From an uncultured Candidatus Melainabacteria bacterium (lineage in GTDB: Bacteria > Cyanobacteriota > Vampirovibrionia > Gastranaerophilales > Gastranaerophilaceae): 64,000 bases of DNA. Positions 51,561 through 59,576 of the stretch are shown in pieces (positions within the stretch are counted from its first letter, which is position 1; every line of letters begins with the position of its first letter). Position numbers and translations under genes: made by a program. The DNA lies in the NCBI GenBank assembly GCA_934693235.1, contig CAKUUY010000002.1, positions 135,034 to 199,033 of the forward strand, given 5' to 3'. The notes beneath the pieces are model-generated. The model was not told where the DNA came from and made no database searches. It saw only the letters and a list, made by a program, of their open reading frames with translations.

Positions 51561-51989
51561 ATGGGATATATGGTAAATTTTATAGTTTATACAATCGCAA
51601 TGATAGGAATAATTTTCCTAGCAGTATTTGTCTATAAAAAGTTCTCTTTCACTACCGGTTCAAAATCTAAATTTTTGAATGTAGAAGATTGCATCAGTGT
51701 CGGTCCCCGTAAAGAGATTTTTGTCGTTAGAGCTGGTAATGAAAGATTTTTAGTTGCCTCTGATGTAGGTAGAACAAGTCTTATCTCAAAATTAGACGGA
51801 AATTCTTCTTATGCTCCGGAAATTCAAAATATTTCTGAAAACCAAGTAAATGAAAATTCTATTTTGCGACAAAAAAATGTTCCGACAAATTCAAGTGTTG
51901 ATGATTTGCCGGAAATTGTAACTTTTCCAAGACGGCAGCAAAACAAACAATCTAAAAAAGTTTTTAAAAACATAATTAACAATATATAG
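51561..51989 (+). CDS. fliO: FliO-like flagellar export protein
   Basis: 142 residues. One membrane span near the N-terminus (about 5-25), then a small domain with LNVEDCISVGPRKEIFVVRAGNERFLV-like pattern (ISVGPRKEIFVVRAGNERF, about 47-65) of the FliO cytoplasmic region, then a polar tail. FliO helps FliP assemble. It begins the fliOPQR cluster and has AGAGGGAGGAA before the ATG. fliP follows after 9 bases. Confidence 0.8.
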   Translation: MGYMVNFIVYTIAMIGIIFLAVFVYKKFSFTTGSKSKFLNVEDCISVGPRKEIFVVRAGNERFLVASDVGRTSLISKLDGNSSYAPEIQNISENQVNENSILRQKNVPTNSSVDDLPEIVTFPRRQQNKQSKKVFKNIINNI

Positions 51990-51998
51990 AGGAATAAA

Positions 51999-52640
51999 AT
52001 GGAAACAATTATAAAAGATATGAACCCAGTGTTGCAAATGTTGATATTAATGACGGTATTCTCATTAATACCACTAATTTTTTGTTGTATGACAAGTTTT
52101 TTAAGATTTGTCATAGTATTTTCAATGCTAAAAACTGCAATGGGGACTCAACAAGTTCCACCATCAATCGTAATTATTGGCTTGGCAATGATTTTAACTT
52201 TCTACACAATGGGAGGTACTTTCCAGAAAATGTATGATATGGGCTCGGTTCCATACCAGAGAAATCAAAACATTGTTGAAGCAATAAATGAGGGTTCAAA
52301 ACCGCTAAAAGAATTTATGATGAAACAAACAAGAGAAAGTGATTTAGCATTCTTTGTTCAAGCATCCAAAGGTGCTCCTCCAAAATCACCTGACGAAATT
52401 ACTGTTTGGCAAGTTGCTCCGGCATTCATCATAAGTGAACTGAAAACATCTTTTGAAATCGGTTTCATTATATTTGTACCATTTATTGTACTAGATCTTG
52501 TTGTAGCAAATATCTTACTGGCACTTGGTATGTTCATGTTGTCTCCGACAATTATTTCATTACCGTTCAAGCTACTGATATTTATTGCGGTAGATGGCTG
52601 GGCACTAATAGTACAGGGACTGGTGACAAGCTATAATTAA
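51999..52640 (+). CDS. fliP: FliP/SctR export gate protein
   Basis: 213 residues, without the cleavable signal of many FliP. Typical hydrophobic segments and the motifs FLRFVIVFSMLKTAMGTQQVP (start FLRFVIVFSM, about 34), then PAFIISELKTSFEIGF (about 142) and LDLVVANILLALGMFML. FliP forms the export gate with FliQ and FliR. TATAGAGGAA upstream. The 140-base gap to fliQ contains nothing I recognise beyond a small hairpin. Confidence 0.93.
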   Translation: METIIKDMNPVLQMLILMTVFSLIPLIFCCMTSFLRFVIVFSMLKTAMGTQQVPPSIVIIGLAMILTFYTMGGTFQKMYDMGSVPYQRNQNIVEAINEGSKPLKEFMMKQTRESDLAFFVQASKGAPPKSPDEITVWQVAPAFIISELKTSFEIGFIIFVPFIVLDLVVANILLALGMFMLSPTIISLPFKLLIFIAVDGWALIVQGLVTSYN

Positions 52641-52780
52641 GAGGTAGCAGATAAACAGATTATGGTAATAAACATAAGGCAGGGTGCCCTTATCCAAACA
52701 ATAAAAATAACTCGACCATAACAAACATAATACCCTAGAGCCATAGTAATCTGGTAACTTAAAAAAATGAGGACAAACAA

Positions 52781-53269
52781 ATGGAAGTTTTAGTTGAATA
52801 TTTAGCAAAAGGATTTTTAATAATGCTTGCAATATCTATGCCTTGTGTACTTGTTGCAGCAGGTATCGGTCTTGTTGTCGGGATTTTACAAGCTGTTACT
52901 CAGGTTCAAGAACAAACAATCGCGGCAGCTCCAAAAATTCTTGGTGTTTTCCTCGTAATCGTTATTGGCGGTATAGGATTTATCAATATGCTAAAAGGTT
53001 TTGTTATGGACGGAATGTCTATTGCATTTAACCTAGTTTCAAAAAATGATTCCTATGTCTTACCTGCAGACTACTATAAATATACATCCCCATTCGAAAG
53101 AGAAATGAGTGACAAATTCAAAAATCAATCTGATGCTGATTATTTAATGAAACACCCTGGCAAAGTTCCATTCATTGATCAACAGCAAAAAACTAAATAT
53201 TTTGCAAGCCCGCAAACTCCGATGCCAAAACCCAATTTTGTAGAGACAAATAAGATATTAGGAAGGTAG
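52781..53269 (+). CDS. fliQ: FliQ/SctS export gate protein with a C-terminal extension
   Basis: 162 residues. Residues about 1-88 are the standard two-span FliQ (VLVAAGIGLVVGILQAVTQV then QEQTIAAAPKI, and the second span). The remaining 75 residues are an extra tail, hydrophilic and Pro/Lys-rich (TSPFEREMSDKFKNQSDADY), not found in most FliQ. ATG preceded by GAGGAC. fliR follows after 5 bases. Confidence 0.88.
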   Translation: MEVLVEYLAKGFLIMLAISMPCVLVAAGIGLVVGILQAVTQVQEQTIAAAPKILGVFLVIVIGGIGFINMLKGFVMDGMSIAFNLVSKNDSYVLPADYYKYTSPFEREMSDKFKNQSDADYLMKHPGKVPFIDQQQKTKYFASPQTPMPKPNFVETNKILGR

Positions 53270-53274
53270 TTTAA

Positions 53275-54054
53275 GTGGAACAAATTATTTCAGAATTAAT
53301 GAAAATGTTTCCTATGATGAACGCCTACCTTGCTGCAGGTATTTTTATTTTTGCAAGAATGCTAGGCTTTTTTAGGCTTGCTCCGGTTTTCAACAGAAAA
53401 GAAATTCCCGGAATGGTGAAAATCGCTCTTGCTCTGCTAATGACAATTATTTTGACAAGTACTGTTAAACCGGATGTTCATGTTATTCAAGGCTCTTTCG
53501 CGCTTTCTATTCTTTTAAACTTTGTTGTAGGTGCAATGATTGGCTATATTGCTCAATTAATTTTGTTAGCAGTTGATGCCGGTGGTGATATGGTTAATAT
53601 GCAGATGGGACTTTCTTCTGCGATGGTATTGGATCCGACAACATCTTCTCAAGTTTCAATTGTAGGTAAATGTTTTCAACTTTTGGGACTAATTATTTTT
53701 ATTCAATTAGGTGGAATTTATTGGCTAGTTACCGCATTAATCCATAGTATTGATATTTTTCCGCTTGGAGCAACAACTATTCCTTTGCATCAGGTTGTAA
53801 ATATGGATTATATGGTAAAATTGTCGTCAAATGTTTTGTTTATGGGGTTGCAAATTGCATCTCCAATACTTCTTGCGACACTGGGACAAGATATTATTCT
53901 TGGTGTAATTTCCAAAACAGCTCCTCAAGTAAACGTTTTCCAATTAAGTTTCTTATTTAAACCGGTATTGGGAGCAGCGATAATGATTTGGATTTTGCCA
54001 ATGTTGGTTAATATTGTTTCAGATTACTTTTTGTCATTCTCACAGATAATTTAA
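53275..54054 (+). CDS. fliR: FliR/SctT export gate protein
   Basis: 259 residues from a GTG directly behind fliQ (AGGAAGG about 6-8 bases upstream). Multiple membrane spans, with FARMLGFFRLAPVFNRKEIP (about 26), a conserved GAMIGYIAQLIL, AGDMVNMQMG (about 103) and PxVNVFQLSF (about 222). FliR closes the export gate. The dispersed repeat and the tmRNA promoter follow; flhB and flhA are not adjacent. Confidence 0.92.
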   Translation: MEQIISELMKMFPMMNAYLAAGIFIFARMLGFFRLAPVFNRKEIPGMVKIALALLMTIILTSTVKPDVHVIQGSFALSILLNFVVGAMIGYIAQLILLAVDAGGDMVNMQMGLSSAMVLDPTTSSQVSIVGKCFQLLGLIIFIQLGGIYWLVTALIHSIDIFPLGATTIPLHQVVNMDYMVKLSSNVLFMGLQIASPILLATLGQDIILGVISKTAPQVNVFQLSFLFKPVLGAAIMIWILPMLVNIVSDYFLSFSQII

Positions 54055-54080
54055 GGTTAGATTTTTCTTAAGTAACCTGT

Positions 54081-54340
54081 TGTCCAAAATGTTGATAGTA
54101 GTCCTACGCGGACAGCGGGAACTTTTTGTGTAAAAAGTTCCACAAAACCAACCACACGCTCCATTCACTAATAATTTGTAAGCATAACTTTAAAACAGCC
54201 AAACTCGCTATACGCTCAAACAAAGGCTGTTTTTGACGTCTGTTTCGCTAACGAATTATTGTTCATTCCACTATCGTGGCAATTTGACTCCGTAATCTGT
54301 AATTTTTGTAAAATACCATGAAAATGTCATCGCGTACGAT
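54081..54340. repeat. Dispersed ~250-bp intergenic repeat, copy 3 (inverted)
   Basis: Reverse complement of 2301-2552 and parallel to 23300-23612 but without its 60-base insert. The left end TCCTACGCGG and right end GTCATCGCGTACG match the ends of the other copies. The 425-base gap between fliR and the tmRNA holds this repeat and the tmRNA promoter. Confidence 0.75.
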
Positions 54341-54410
54341 TAATAAAACTAGTTAAAATTTATAATAATCCAAAATATAAGTTGCGCAATCTGCATTCTC
54401 AAACTTTTAC

Positions 54411-54438
54411 TTGAAAAATAAAAAAAATACGTTATAAT
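54411..54438 (+). promoter_or_regulatory. Promoter of the tmRNA gene
   Basis: TTGAAA, a 16-base spacer and TATAAT. The transcript would begin near 54445, leaving a leader of about 35 bases before the mature 5' end. Confidence 0.8.
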
Positions 54439-54479
54439 GAAAGAACGGAACATTTAAAATTATATATACATAGATACAT

Positions 54480-54880
54480 GGGGACGTTTTGGATTTGACA
54501 GGACGTTCGGTTGAGATAGATTGCGAGTCCGAGCGCTGTTCTCGGTTACCAACGAGCACAACAAATTAAATGCTAACAACGTAATTAAAGCAGACTTCTC
54601 TAGAGCACAAGCTTTAGCAGCGTAAGTCGCTAATTATAGCTACTCATAGAGCCCAGCTTGCCGGCTTTATGGGTCCATTATGCAAGACGCAGTGCATTGA
54701 CGCAATGTAGATGTATCAAGATAACATTGCAAGGTTTAGAGTTTCCTTTAAATAAAACCTAGGGCTGATTTATAGGGTTCTGATTTTTTCCTAAATCGGT
54801 TGAGCAAATTAAAATCTACACTCGTAGAAGTTTATTAAGATCCGTTTTGGACAGGGGTTCGACTCCCCTCGTCTCCACCA
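54480..54880 (+). ncRNA. ssrA: Transfer-messenger RNA
   Basis: The 5' GGGGACG pairs with the 3' CGTCTCC before ACCA, and GGTTCGACTCCCC near the 3' end is the T arm. The tag frame starts at the resume codon GCT at 54572 and encodes (A)NNVIKADFSRAQALAA, ending at TAA (54625). The encoded CCA is at 54878-54880. It rescues ribosomes stalled on broken mRNAs with SmpB, and the tag directs the product to proteases. The ANN start is like cyanobacterial tags. One-piece form. Confidence 0.95.
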
Positions 54881-55087
54881 TAAAAGAGGACATATTTATA
54901 TGTTCTCTTTTATGGTATTTGGGCTGTTGGGAATTTTCAGAACCCCTGCAAAGCAACGCTTTGCCTCTAGGGTTCAGCGCGAGTGAGCTGAGGGCGAAGG
55001 TTTGTCTGCGGAATAAATGGAATTTATGTAGCATACAACCGCAGACCCGTTAAACGCGAACGAGCAAGACAACTCCCCTCGTCTCCA
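54862..55087. repeat. Duplicated 3' end of tmRNA flanking a 194-base segment (att-like)
   Basis: ACTCCCCTCGTCTCCA is present in the tmRNA (54862-54877) and again at 55072-55087. tmRNA 3' ends are common integration sites for mobile islands, so this is probably an att duplication left by a lost element. The segment between contains a hairpin GAACCC / GGGTTC with an inner GCAAAGC / GCTTTGC stem (about 54939-54976) and a pair GTCTGCGG / CCGCAGAC. No integrase gene. Otherwise the 449-base gap 54881-55329 holds the family promoter. Confidence 0.6.
54878..54915 (+). terminator. Terminator of tmRNA
   Basis: Long stem CCATAAAAGAG / CTCTTTTATGG with an inner ACATAT / ATATGT stem; directly after CCA. 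Confidence 0.75.
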
Positions 55088-55170
55088 TTTATAAAAAATT
55101 ATAATAATCTTGTTACAATTACATCCTTTTTAAGCCATACAAATATATCTGAACACCGCTTAAAAATTAC

Positions 55171-55222
55171 AATGTAAACATATGTAAATGCGAGTTTAAA
55201 TAACCCAAAACCCAAATATAAT
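55171..55222 (+). promoter_or_regulatory. Shared-family promoter, copy C
   Basis: AATGTAAACATATGTAAATG then GAG, TTTAAA (55195-55200) as -35, a 16-base spacer and TATAAT (55217-55222). The GAG-TTTAAA/TATAAT frame with the upstream ATGTAAA block matches copies A (10691-10764) and B (23123-23201). The leader to the start codon is about 100 bases, as in A and B. Confidence 0.65.
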
Positions 55223-55329
55223 ACAGTTATCAGGCATTATGCCTGTTATATTATACATTGTACTATATCAAATTTTTAAACCTTTTTGTTTTAATATCTA
55301 TGTAGGAAAACAATGAAAGTGGTAATTTT

Positions 55330-56043
55330 GTGGTAGTAAAAAGTATTCAAAACAATAGTGTAGAAAACAGACAGATATATAAACCTCAATTTAAAGGTGC
55401 AGAGACTTCCTCACAAACGCCGAATACAGATGGTTTCGCACAAAAATTGCTTACTCCACAGAATATAATACTTGGTTCACTTGCATCTTTAGGAGTTCTT
55501 GGGATGGCTGATATTTTCTTGTGTAAAGGAAGACATTTGGAGAAAATATCTGGTAGACATACAGGTTTAGAAGAAGCTGTTGCAAAAGCCAAAGCAGCAG
55601 AAACGAAATTATCAGCAACAGAGACGAAATTACAAAATACAGAATTTAAACTAGATAAAACTGAACAAAAACTAAAAGAACTCCAAGATGATTTACAAAA
55701 AATACAACAGGAAAAAGAGCAATTGGTAAATGATTCAACAGGTAAATCGGTATGGGAATTACATTGTGAGAGTATGTTGAAAAGATTTCAAGAACTATAT
55801 ACAGATTGTGAAGATTTTGGTCCAGAAGCTGAAAAATATACAAAAAAAGTATTAAGACAGACTCTGAAACATATAGGAATGGATTTTTTAGAAGTAACTC
55901 CGAATCATCCAAAATTTAGTGAATTGTGCGTCCTAGAATCTGCTAATATCAAAAATTTTGATTTGAATTCTGTGCCAATAGTTTATCTTTCAGATGGTAG
56001 AGCTGCACTGAAAGGACATTGTTTTGTCCCTATGACTAAATAA
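55330..56043 (+). CDS. FKG-motif single-span protein with coiled coil
   Basis: 237 residues, GTG start (no better start in frame; ribosome site weak). N-terminus with YKPQFKGAETSS (about 17-28), a membrane span (about 49-65, ILGSLASLGVLGMADIF), a coiled coil (about 78-127, EAVAKAKAAETKLSATETK) and a C-terminal domain of about 110 residues (CESMLKRFQELYTDCEDFGP). Same organisation as the protein at 9605 and the same promoter. C-terminal domain not recognised. Monocistronic. Confidence 0.72.
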   Translation: MVVKSIQNNSVENRQIYKPQFKGAETSSQTPNTDGFAQKLLTPQNIILGSLASLGVLGMADIFLCKGRHLEKISGRHTGLEEAVAKAKAAETKLSATETKLQNTEFKLDKTEQKLKELQDDLQKIQQEKEQLVNDSTGKSVWELHCESMLKRFQELYTDCEDFGPEAEKYTKKVLRQTLKHIGMDFLEVTPNHPKFSELCVLESANIKNFDLNSVPIVYLSDGRAALKGHCFVPMTK

Positions 56044-56106
56044 AAAACCATTGAATTGAAAATTACTACAAAAGATACCTGGCTGATGTATTGAATAATT
56101 TATAAT

Positions 56107-56445
56107 TTACACAACTTTCAATTCGTAACCAAGTTCTTGAAAAATTTTAACTATTGTAGAGAATTTGGGTTCTTTTTCAGATTTAAAAATACTATAAAGA
56201 TGAGCTCTGGACATACCAACTTTTTCTGCAAATCCAGAAACTGTATCTTTTGCTTTGATTACAATTTCTAATGCACGATAGATAATTATATTATCAATTT
56301 CTGTATAATAAACTCAATAACCAGAGCCAAATTTTAATTGAAGTTCAAATATTTCACTATCAATTTTTTTATGATCACCAAAATTATTTTTTGTTATATC
56401 ACAGAATTTGAATCGAGCCTGTTGCTCACCAGACTGTTCACTCCA
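56107..56445 (-). pseudogene. Broken HigB/HigA-like toxin-antitoxin remnant
   Basis: On the minus strand the frame reads a toxin-like piece, NNFGDHKKIDSEIFELQLKF then GSGY, a TGA (56314-56316) where this family has Arg, and VYYTEIDNIII, matching the Gp49/HigB killer pattern (GNFGD ... ELRIHFGPGYRVYY). It then runs without a break into an antitoxin-like HTH, YRALEIVIKAKDTVSGFAEK, VGMSRAHLYSIFK, then SEKEPKFSTIVKIF, ending TAA. The toxin's N-terminus and the rest of its C-terminus, with the antitoxin start, are missing. No ATG start. The 480-base gap 56044-56523 otherwise shows nothing. Confidence 0.7.
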
Positions 56446-56523
56446 TTATTTTAAAATAATTATTGTAAAATCTTTTTTTTATTTTATTATTTTATCTGGA
56501 ATAAAAATAATGAGGAATATAAA

Positions 56524-57690
56524 ATGCGCAAGACAAATTGTCTTTTACCCCTTGCATTTGGGACATTTGGACTTGGATTAACTGAATTTGTTATGATGGG
56601 AATTTTGCCTGATACTGCAAAATCTATGAATTGTTCAATTCCAATGGCTGGAAATTTTATTTCAATGTATGCACTTGGAGTTGTATTTGGTTCAATATTG
56701 CTTGTCATATTAGGAAGAACAAAACCTCTAAAACAAATTTTAATTACACTTGTTTTAATTTTTACACTCGCAAATCTCGCTTCTGCCTTTGCTCCAAATT
56801 ATTATATTTTTTGTTTACTAAGGTTTATTGCTGGTTTACCCCATGGGGCGTTTTTTGGAGTAGGAGCTATTGCCGCTGGTAGACTTTGTGAAAAAGGAAA
56901 AACTAATCAAGCAGTTGCAACAATGGTTTCAGGTATGACAATAGCAAACCTTTTTGGAATTCCTATGGGAACTTTTATTAGTCACAATCTTTCTTGGAGA
57001 ATTACTTTTTTAATAATCGGGTTGTTTGGGTTTTTTATTCTTTATTCAGTAATAAAACTTATTCCATATTTAAAACCCCTTCCAAATACAGGATTTAGAG
57101 GACAGTTCAAATTTTTTAAATCATTAGCGCCTTGGCTTTTAATCCTTGCTGTTATCATGGGAAATGGCGGTATATTTTGTTTATACAGTTATATAAATCC
57201 GTTGCTTGTTAATGTGGCTGGAATTTCTGCAAAATATGTTTCATTCGTAATGGTACTTGCTGGAGCTGGAATGTGCGTTGGAAATAATTTGGGCGGGAAA
57301 TTATCAGACAAATTTTCTCCAGCCATTGTTGCTGGATATACTCAATTATTAGCCGCAATTTCACTAATCGGAATGTTTTTTTGCTCCACAAATCCTTTTA
57401 TTGCAATAACTCTAATGTGTATTTGTACAGGATGTTTGTTTGCAGTTTCCGCACCGCAACAAGTCTTGTTGATAGAAAATGCTAAAGGTGGAGAAATGCT
57501 TGGTGCATCTTGTTCACAAATTTCTTTTAATCTTGGAAATGCAATGGGAGCATTTGTCGGTAGTATTCCCATTGCACACGGATATGGATATGAATATACT
57601 GCATTACCTGGAGTATTTTTTACCCTTATTGGATTTTCCCTTCTTTTATATTTTTACAAAAGATTTACAAAAACTCATGATTACACTTAA
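56524..57690 (+). CDS. MFS transporter, DHA1 drug-efflux type
   Basis: 388 residues with about 12 membrane spans. DHA1 motifs: GLTEFVMMGILPD (span 1, about 18-30) and RFIAGLPHGAFFGVGA (about 100-115, motif C region), as in AraJ/YdhP-like sugar or drug exporters. The AT content and codon use resemble its neighbours, and it lies next to the degraded toxin-antitoxin remnant, so it may have been acquired. Substrate not predictable. The start is supported by GAGGAAT. Confidence 0.88.
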   Translation: MRKTNCLLPLAFGTFGLGLTEFVMMGILPDTAKSMNCSIPMAGNFISMYALGVVFGSILLVILGRTKPLKQILITLVLIFTLANLASAFAPNYYIFCLLRFIAGLPHGAFFGVGAIAAGRLCEKGKTNQAVATMVSGMTIANLFGIPMGTFISHNLSWRITFLIIGLFGFFILYSVIKLIPYLKPLPNTGFRGQFKFFKSLAPWLLILAVIMGNGGIFCLYSYINPLLVNVAGISAKYVSFVMVLAGAGMCVGNNLGGKLSDKFSPAIVAGYTQLLAAISLIGMFFCSTNPFIAITLMCICTGCLFAVSAPQQVLLIENAKGGEMLGASCSQISFNLGNAMGAFVGSIPIAHGYGYEYTALPGVFFTLIGFSLLLYFYKRFTKTHDYT

Positions 57691-57699
57691 TTATTAACC

Positions 57700-58170
57700 T
57701 TAAACTTTTTTATGTAATCCAACACTTTCTAAAAATGCAGAACAACCTTCAACAATATCGTCGTAGGTTTCATCAAAATTACCCGTATACCATGGGTCTT
57801 TTATATTGCGAGGGTTGTTTGTATAATCCAAAAGTCTTTTTATTTTATTGTTTTTGTCCTCGCCCACAATATATTCAATATCGCTGATATTTTCTGAATC
57901 CATAGCTATAATGTAGTCATAGTATTCATAATCTTGTTTTCTTATTTTTCGGGAGTAATGTTCTTTGAAATTTACACCATTTTTTCTCAAAACATCTTTT
58001 GTTCCATGGTGAATACCCGCGTGGCACATTTCATTATAGCCTTCAGTACCAGCCGAATCAATTTCAAAATCATTTTCAAGCCCTTGTTCTTGTATCATAT
58101 TTTCAAAAATTATTTGCGCCATTGGTGATCTGCAAATATTCCCTAAACATACAAATAAAACTTTTATCAT
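57700..58170 (-). CDS. Low-molecular-weight protein-tyrosine phosphatase
   Basis: 156 residues from the ATG at 58170 (AAGGAAAG upstream). The open frame begins far upstream, inside the DciA-like gene, which I exclude. The P-loop CLGNICRS (CX5R, about residues 8-15) lies at the start of the protein as usual, and the general-acid loop is DPWY (about 120). It removes phosphate from tyrosine, often in control of polysaccharide export kinases. It starts 26 bases behind the DciA-like gene on the same strand. Confidence 0.93.
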   Translation of the reverse strand: MIKVLFVCLGNICRSPMAQIIFENMIQEQGLENDFEIDSAGTEGYNEMCHAGIHHGTKDVLRKNGVNFKEHYSRKIRKQDYEYYDYIIAMDSENISDIEYIVGEDKNNKIKRLLDYTNNPRNIKDPWYTGNFDETYDDIVEGCSAFLESVGLHKKV

Positions 58171-58196
58171 ATACTTTCCTTGTTTAAACCCTTTCC

Positions 58197-58529
58197 CTAC
58201 TCTCCGCTCCAACGTTTGGGGTCGAAACGAAGGTCTTTGACATTCATTTTTAGTGATTTTAAATATGGTTCCATTTTTACTAATATTTGCATTTTTCGCA
58301 GGGTTAATTCTTGTGCCACAATTGCGTTTTCGCACGCTATGACCATTATTCCACCACCCATCATAGAATAAGGTTTTGAACGTTTGGCAAACTTTTCTCC
58401 TACAGCTTTTGACCAGAATTTATACAAATTACTGCGGGTCATAGCTTTTTTTATTTCTTTGTTATTACCAAACAACTCCTCTACCAAAGTTTCTGTTGTA
58501 ACAAAATCTGTATATAGAACCTTTTTCAA
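58197..58529 (-). CDS. DUF721/DciA-like protein
   Basis: 110 residues. The family pattern is visible: FWSKAVGEKFAKRSKP (W-x-x-x-V-G-x-x-x-A, about 38-53), GGIMVIACENAIVAQEL (about 59-75) and a C-terminal VKDLRFDP. DciA loads or assists the replicative helicase DnaB in bacteria without DnaC/DnaI. Small but complete. Upstream of the tyrosine phosphatase gene; divergent from nrnA. Confidence 0.8.
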   Translation of the reverse strand: MKKVLYTDFVTTETLVEELFGNNKEIKKAMTRSNLYKFWSKAVGEKFAKRSKPYSMMGGGIMVIACENAIVAQELTLRKMQILVKMEPYLKSLKMNVKDLRFDPKRWSGE

Positions 58530-58607
58530 ATTTACCCCTCAAACCCCGCTACATAATAGTTATAAGCCGAGTTTTATTTTGCCTTTTTTTGTGTTAATAT
58601 CAAAAAT

Positions 58608-59573
58608 ATGGATTGTCCTGACTTAAATAATATCATAAAATCATCTAAAAACATATTGATTATTTCGCATGTCAACCCTGACGGTGACACTCTCGGTTCT
58701 ATGTGCGGACTTTATTCGACAATTCTTGAGAATTTTAAGAAAAAATGCGATATGTTGGCTGTATCAAAAGTTCCGACCGTTTACGAGTTTTTACCTTTCG
58801 TAAATCAAATAAAATCTCTCGATGATATTGACAAATCCAGAGAATATGACTTGGTTATAAACGTTGATGTGGCGTCTTTTGATAGAATTTGCGATGCTGG
58901 AATTCTTTTCCAAAAAGCTAAAAAGACAATAAATATAGACCACCACAAAACAAATATTGCATACGCTGACATTAACATTATTGACCCTGATGCAAGCTCG
59001 ACGGGTGAAGTTTTGGTGAATTGTTTTAACAATTGGAATTGGAAAATTAATATTGATACGGCAATTTGCTTATATACCGCAATTCTTACTGATACTGGTT
59101 CTTTTAGGTTTGATAATACTAAACCAAAAACTTTTGAATGTGCATCAGAACTTGTAAAAATTGGTGCTAATCCATCTGATATTTACAAAAGAGTTTATGA
59201 ATCTGATAGCAAAACTTTGGTAATATTTCAGGCACATTGTATCAGCAAAGCAAAATTTTTATATGATGACAAATTAGCTTATACAACTGTTTACAAAAAA
59301 GATATGGAAAATTTTGGAGCAAACGACGAATGTATGGAAGGTTTGACCGAAAAATTACGCGCAATCGTCACAACACAAATTGCTTTCGTTGCAAAAGAAA
59401 TGAAATCTGGTTATACAAAATTTTCTATGCGTAGCAAACGCATTGATGTCGCACAACTTTGTGAAATTTTTGGTGGTGGCGGACACAAATTTGCATCAGG
59501 TTGCACAATCAAAGCTCCTGTTGACAAAGCTGTAAAAATGATGTTGGATGAAATAAAAAAAAGAGAGATTTAA
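58608..59573 (+). CDS. nrnA: DHH/DHHA1 phosphoesterase, NrnA-like oligoribonuclease
   Basis: 321 residues. DHH domain: ILIISHVNPDGDTLGSM (about 14-30), VINVDVAS (about 83), DHHKTN (about 107-112) and the DxSST-type block DPDASSTGE. The DHHA1 domain ends in GGGGHKFASGCTI (about 285-297). NrnA degrades nano-RNA and, in some species, pAp. It starts right after the DciA-like divergent pair and is followed by the YihY gene with 3 bases between, so they are co-transcribed. Confidence 0.9.
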   Translation: MDCPDLNNIIKSSKNILIISHVNPDGDTLGSMCGLYSTILENFKKKCDMLAVSKVPTVYEFLPFVNQIKSLDDIDKSREYDLVINVDVASFDRICDAGILFQKAKKTINIDHHKTNIAYADINIIDPDASSTGEVLVNCFNNWNWKINIDTAICLYTAILTDTGSFRFDNTKPKTFECASELVKIGANPSDIYKRVYESDSKTLVIFQAHCISKAKFLYDDKLAYTTVYKKDMENFGANDECMEGLTEKLRAIVTTQIAFVAKEMKSGYTKFSMRSKRIDVAQLCEIFGGGGHKFASGCTIKAPVDKAVKMMLDEIKKREI

Positions 59574-59576
59574 AAA

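Noticed and set aside
54816..55053. ORFs over the tmRNA 3' end
   Set aside because: They cross the T arm and terminator of tmRNA; common false calls.
58171..58335. N-terminal extension of the tyrosine phosphatase
   Set aside because: It overlaps the DciA-like gene and the P-loop should be near the N-terminus; the ATG at 58170 has a ribosome site.
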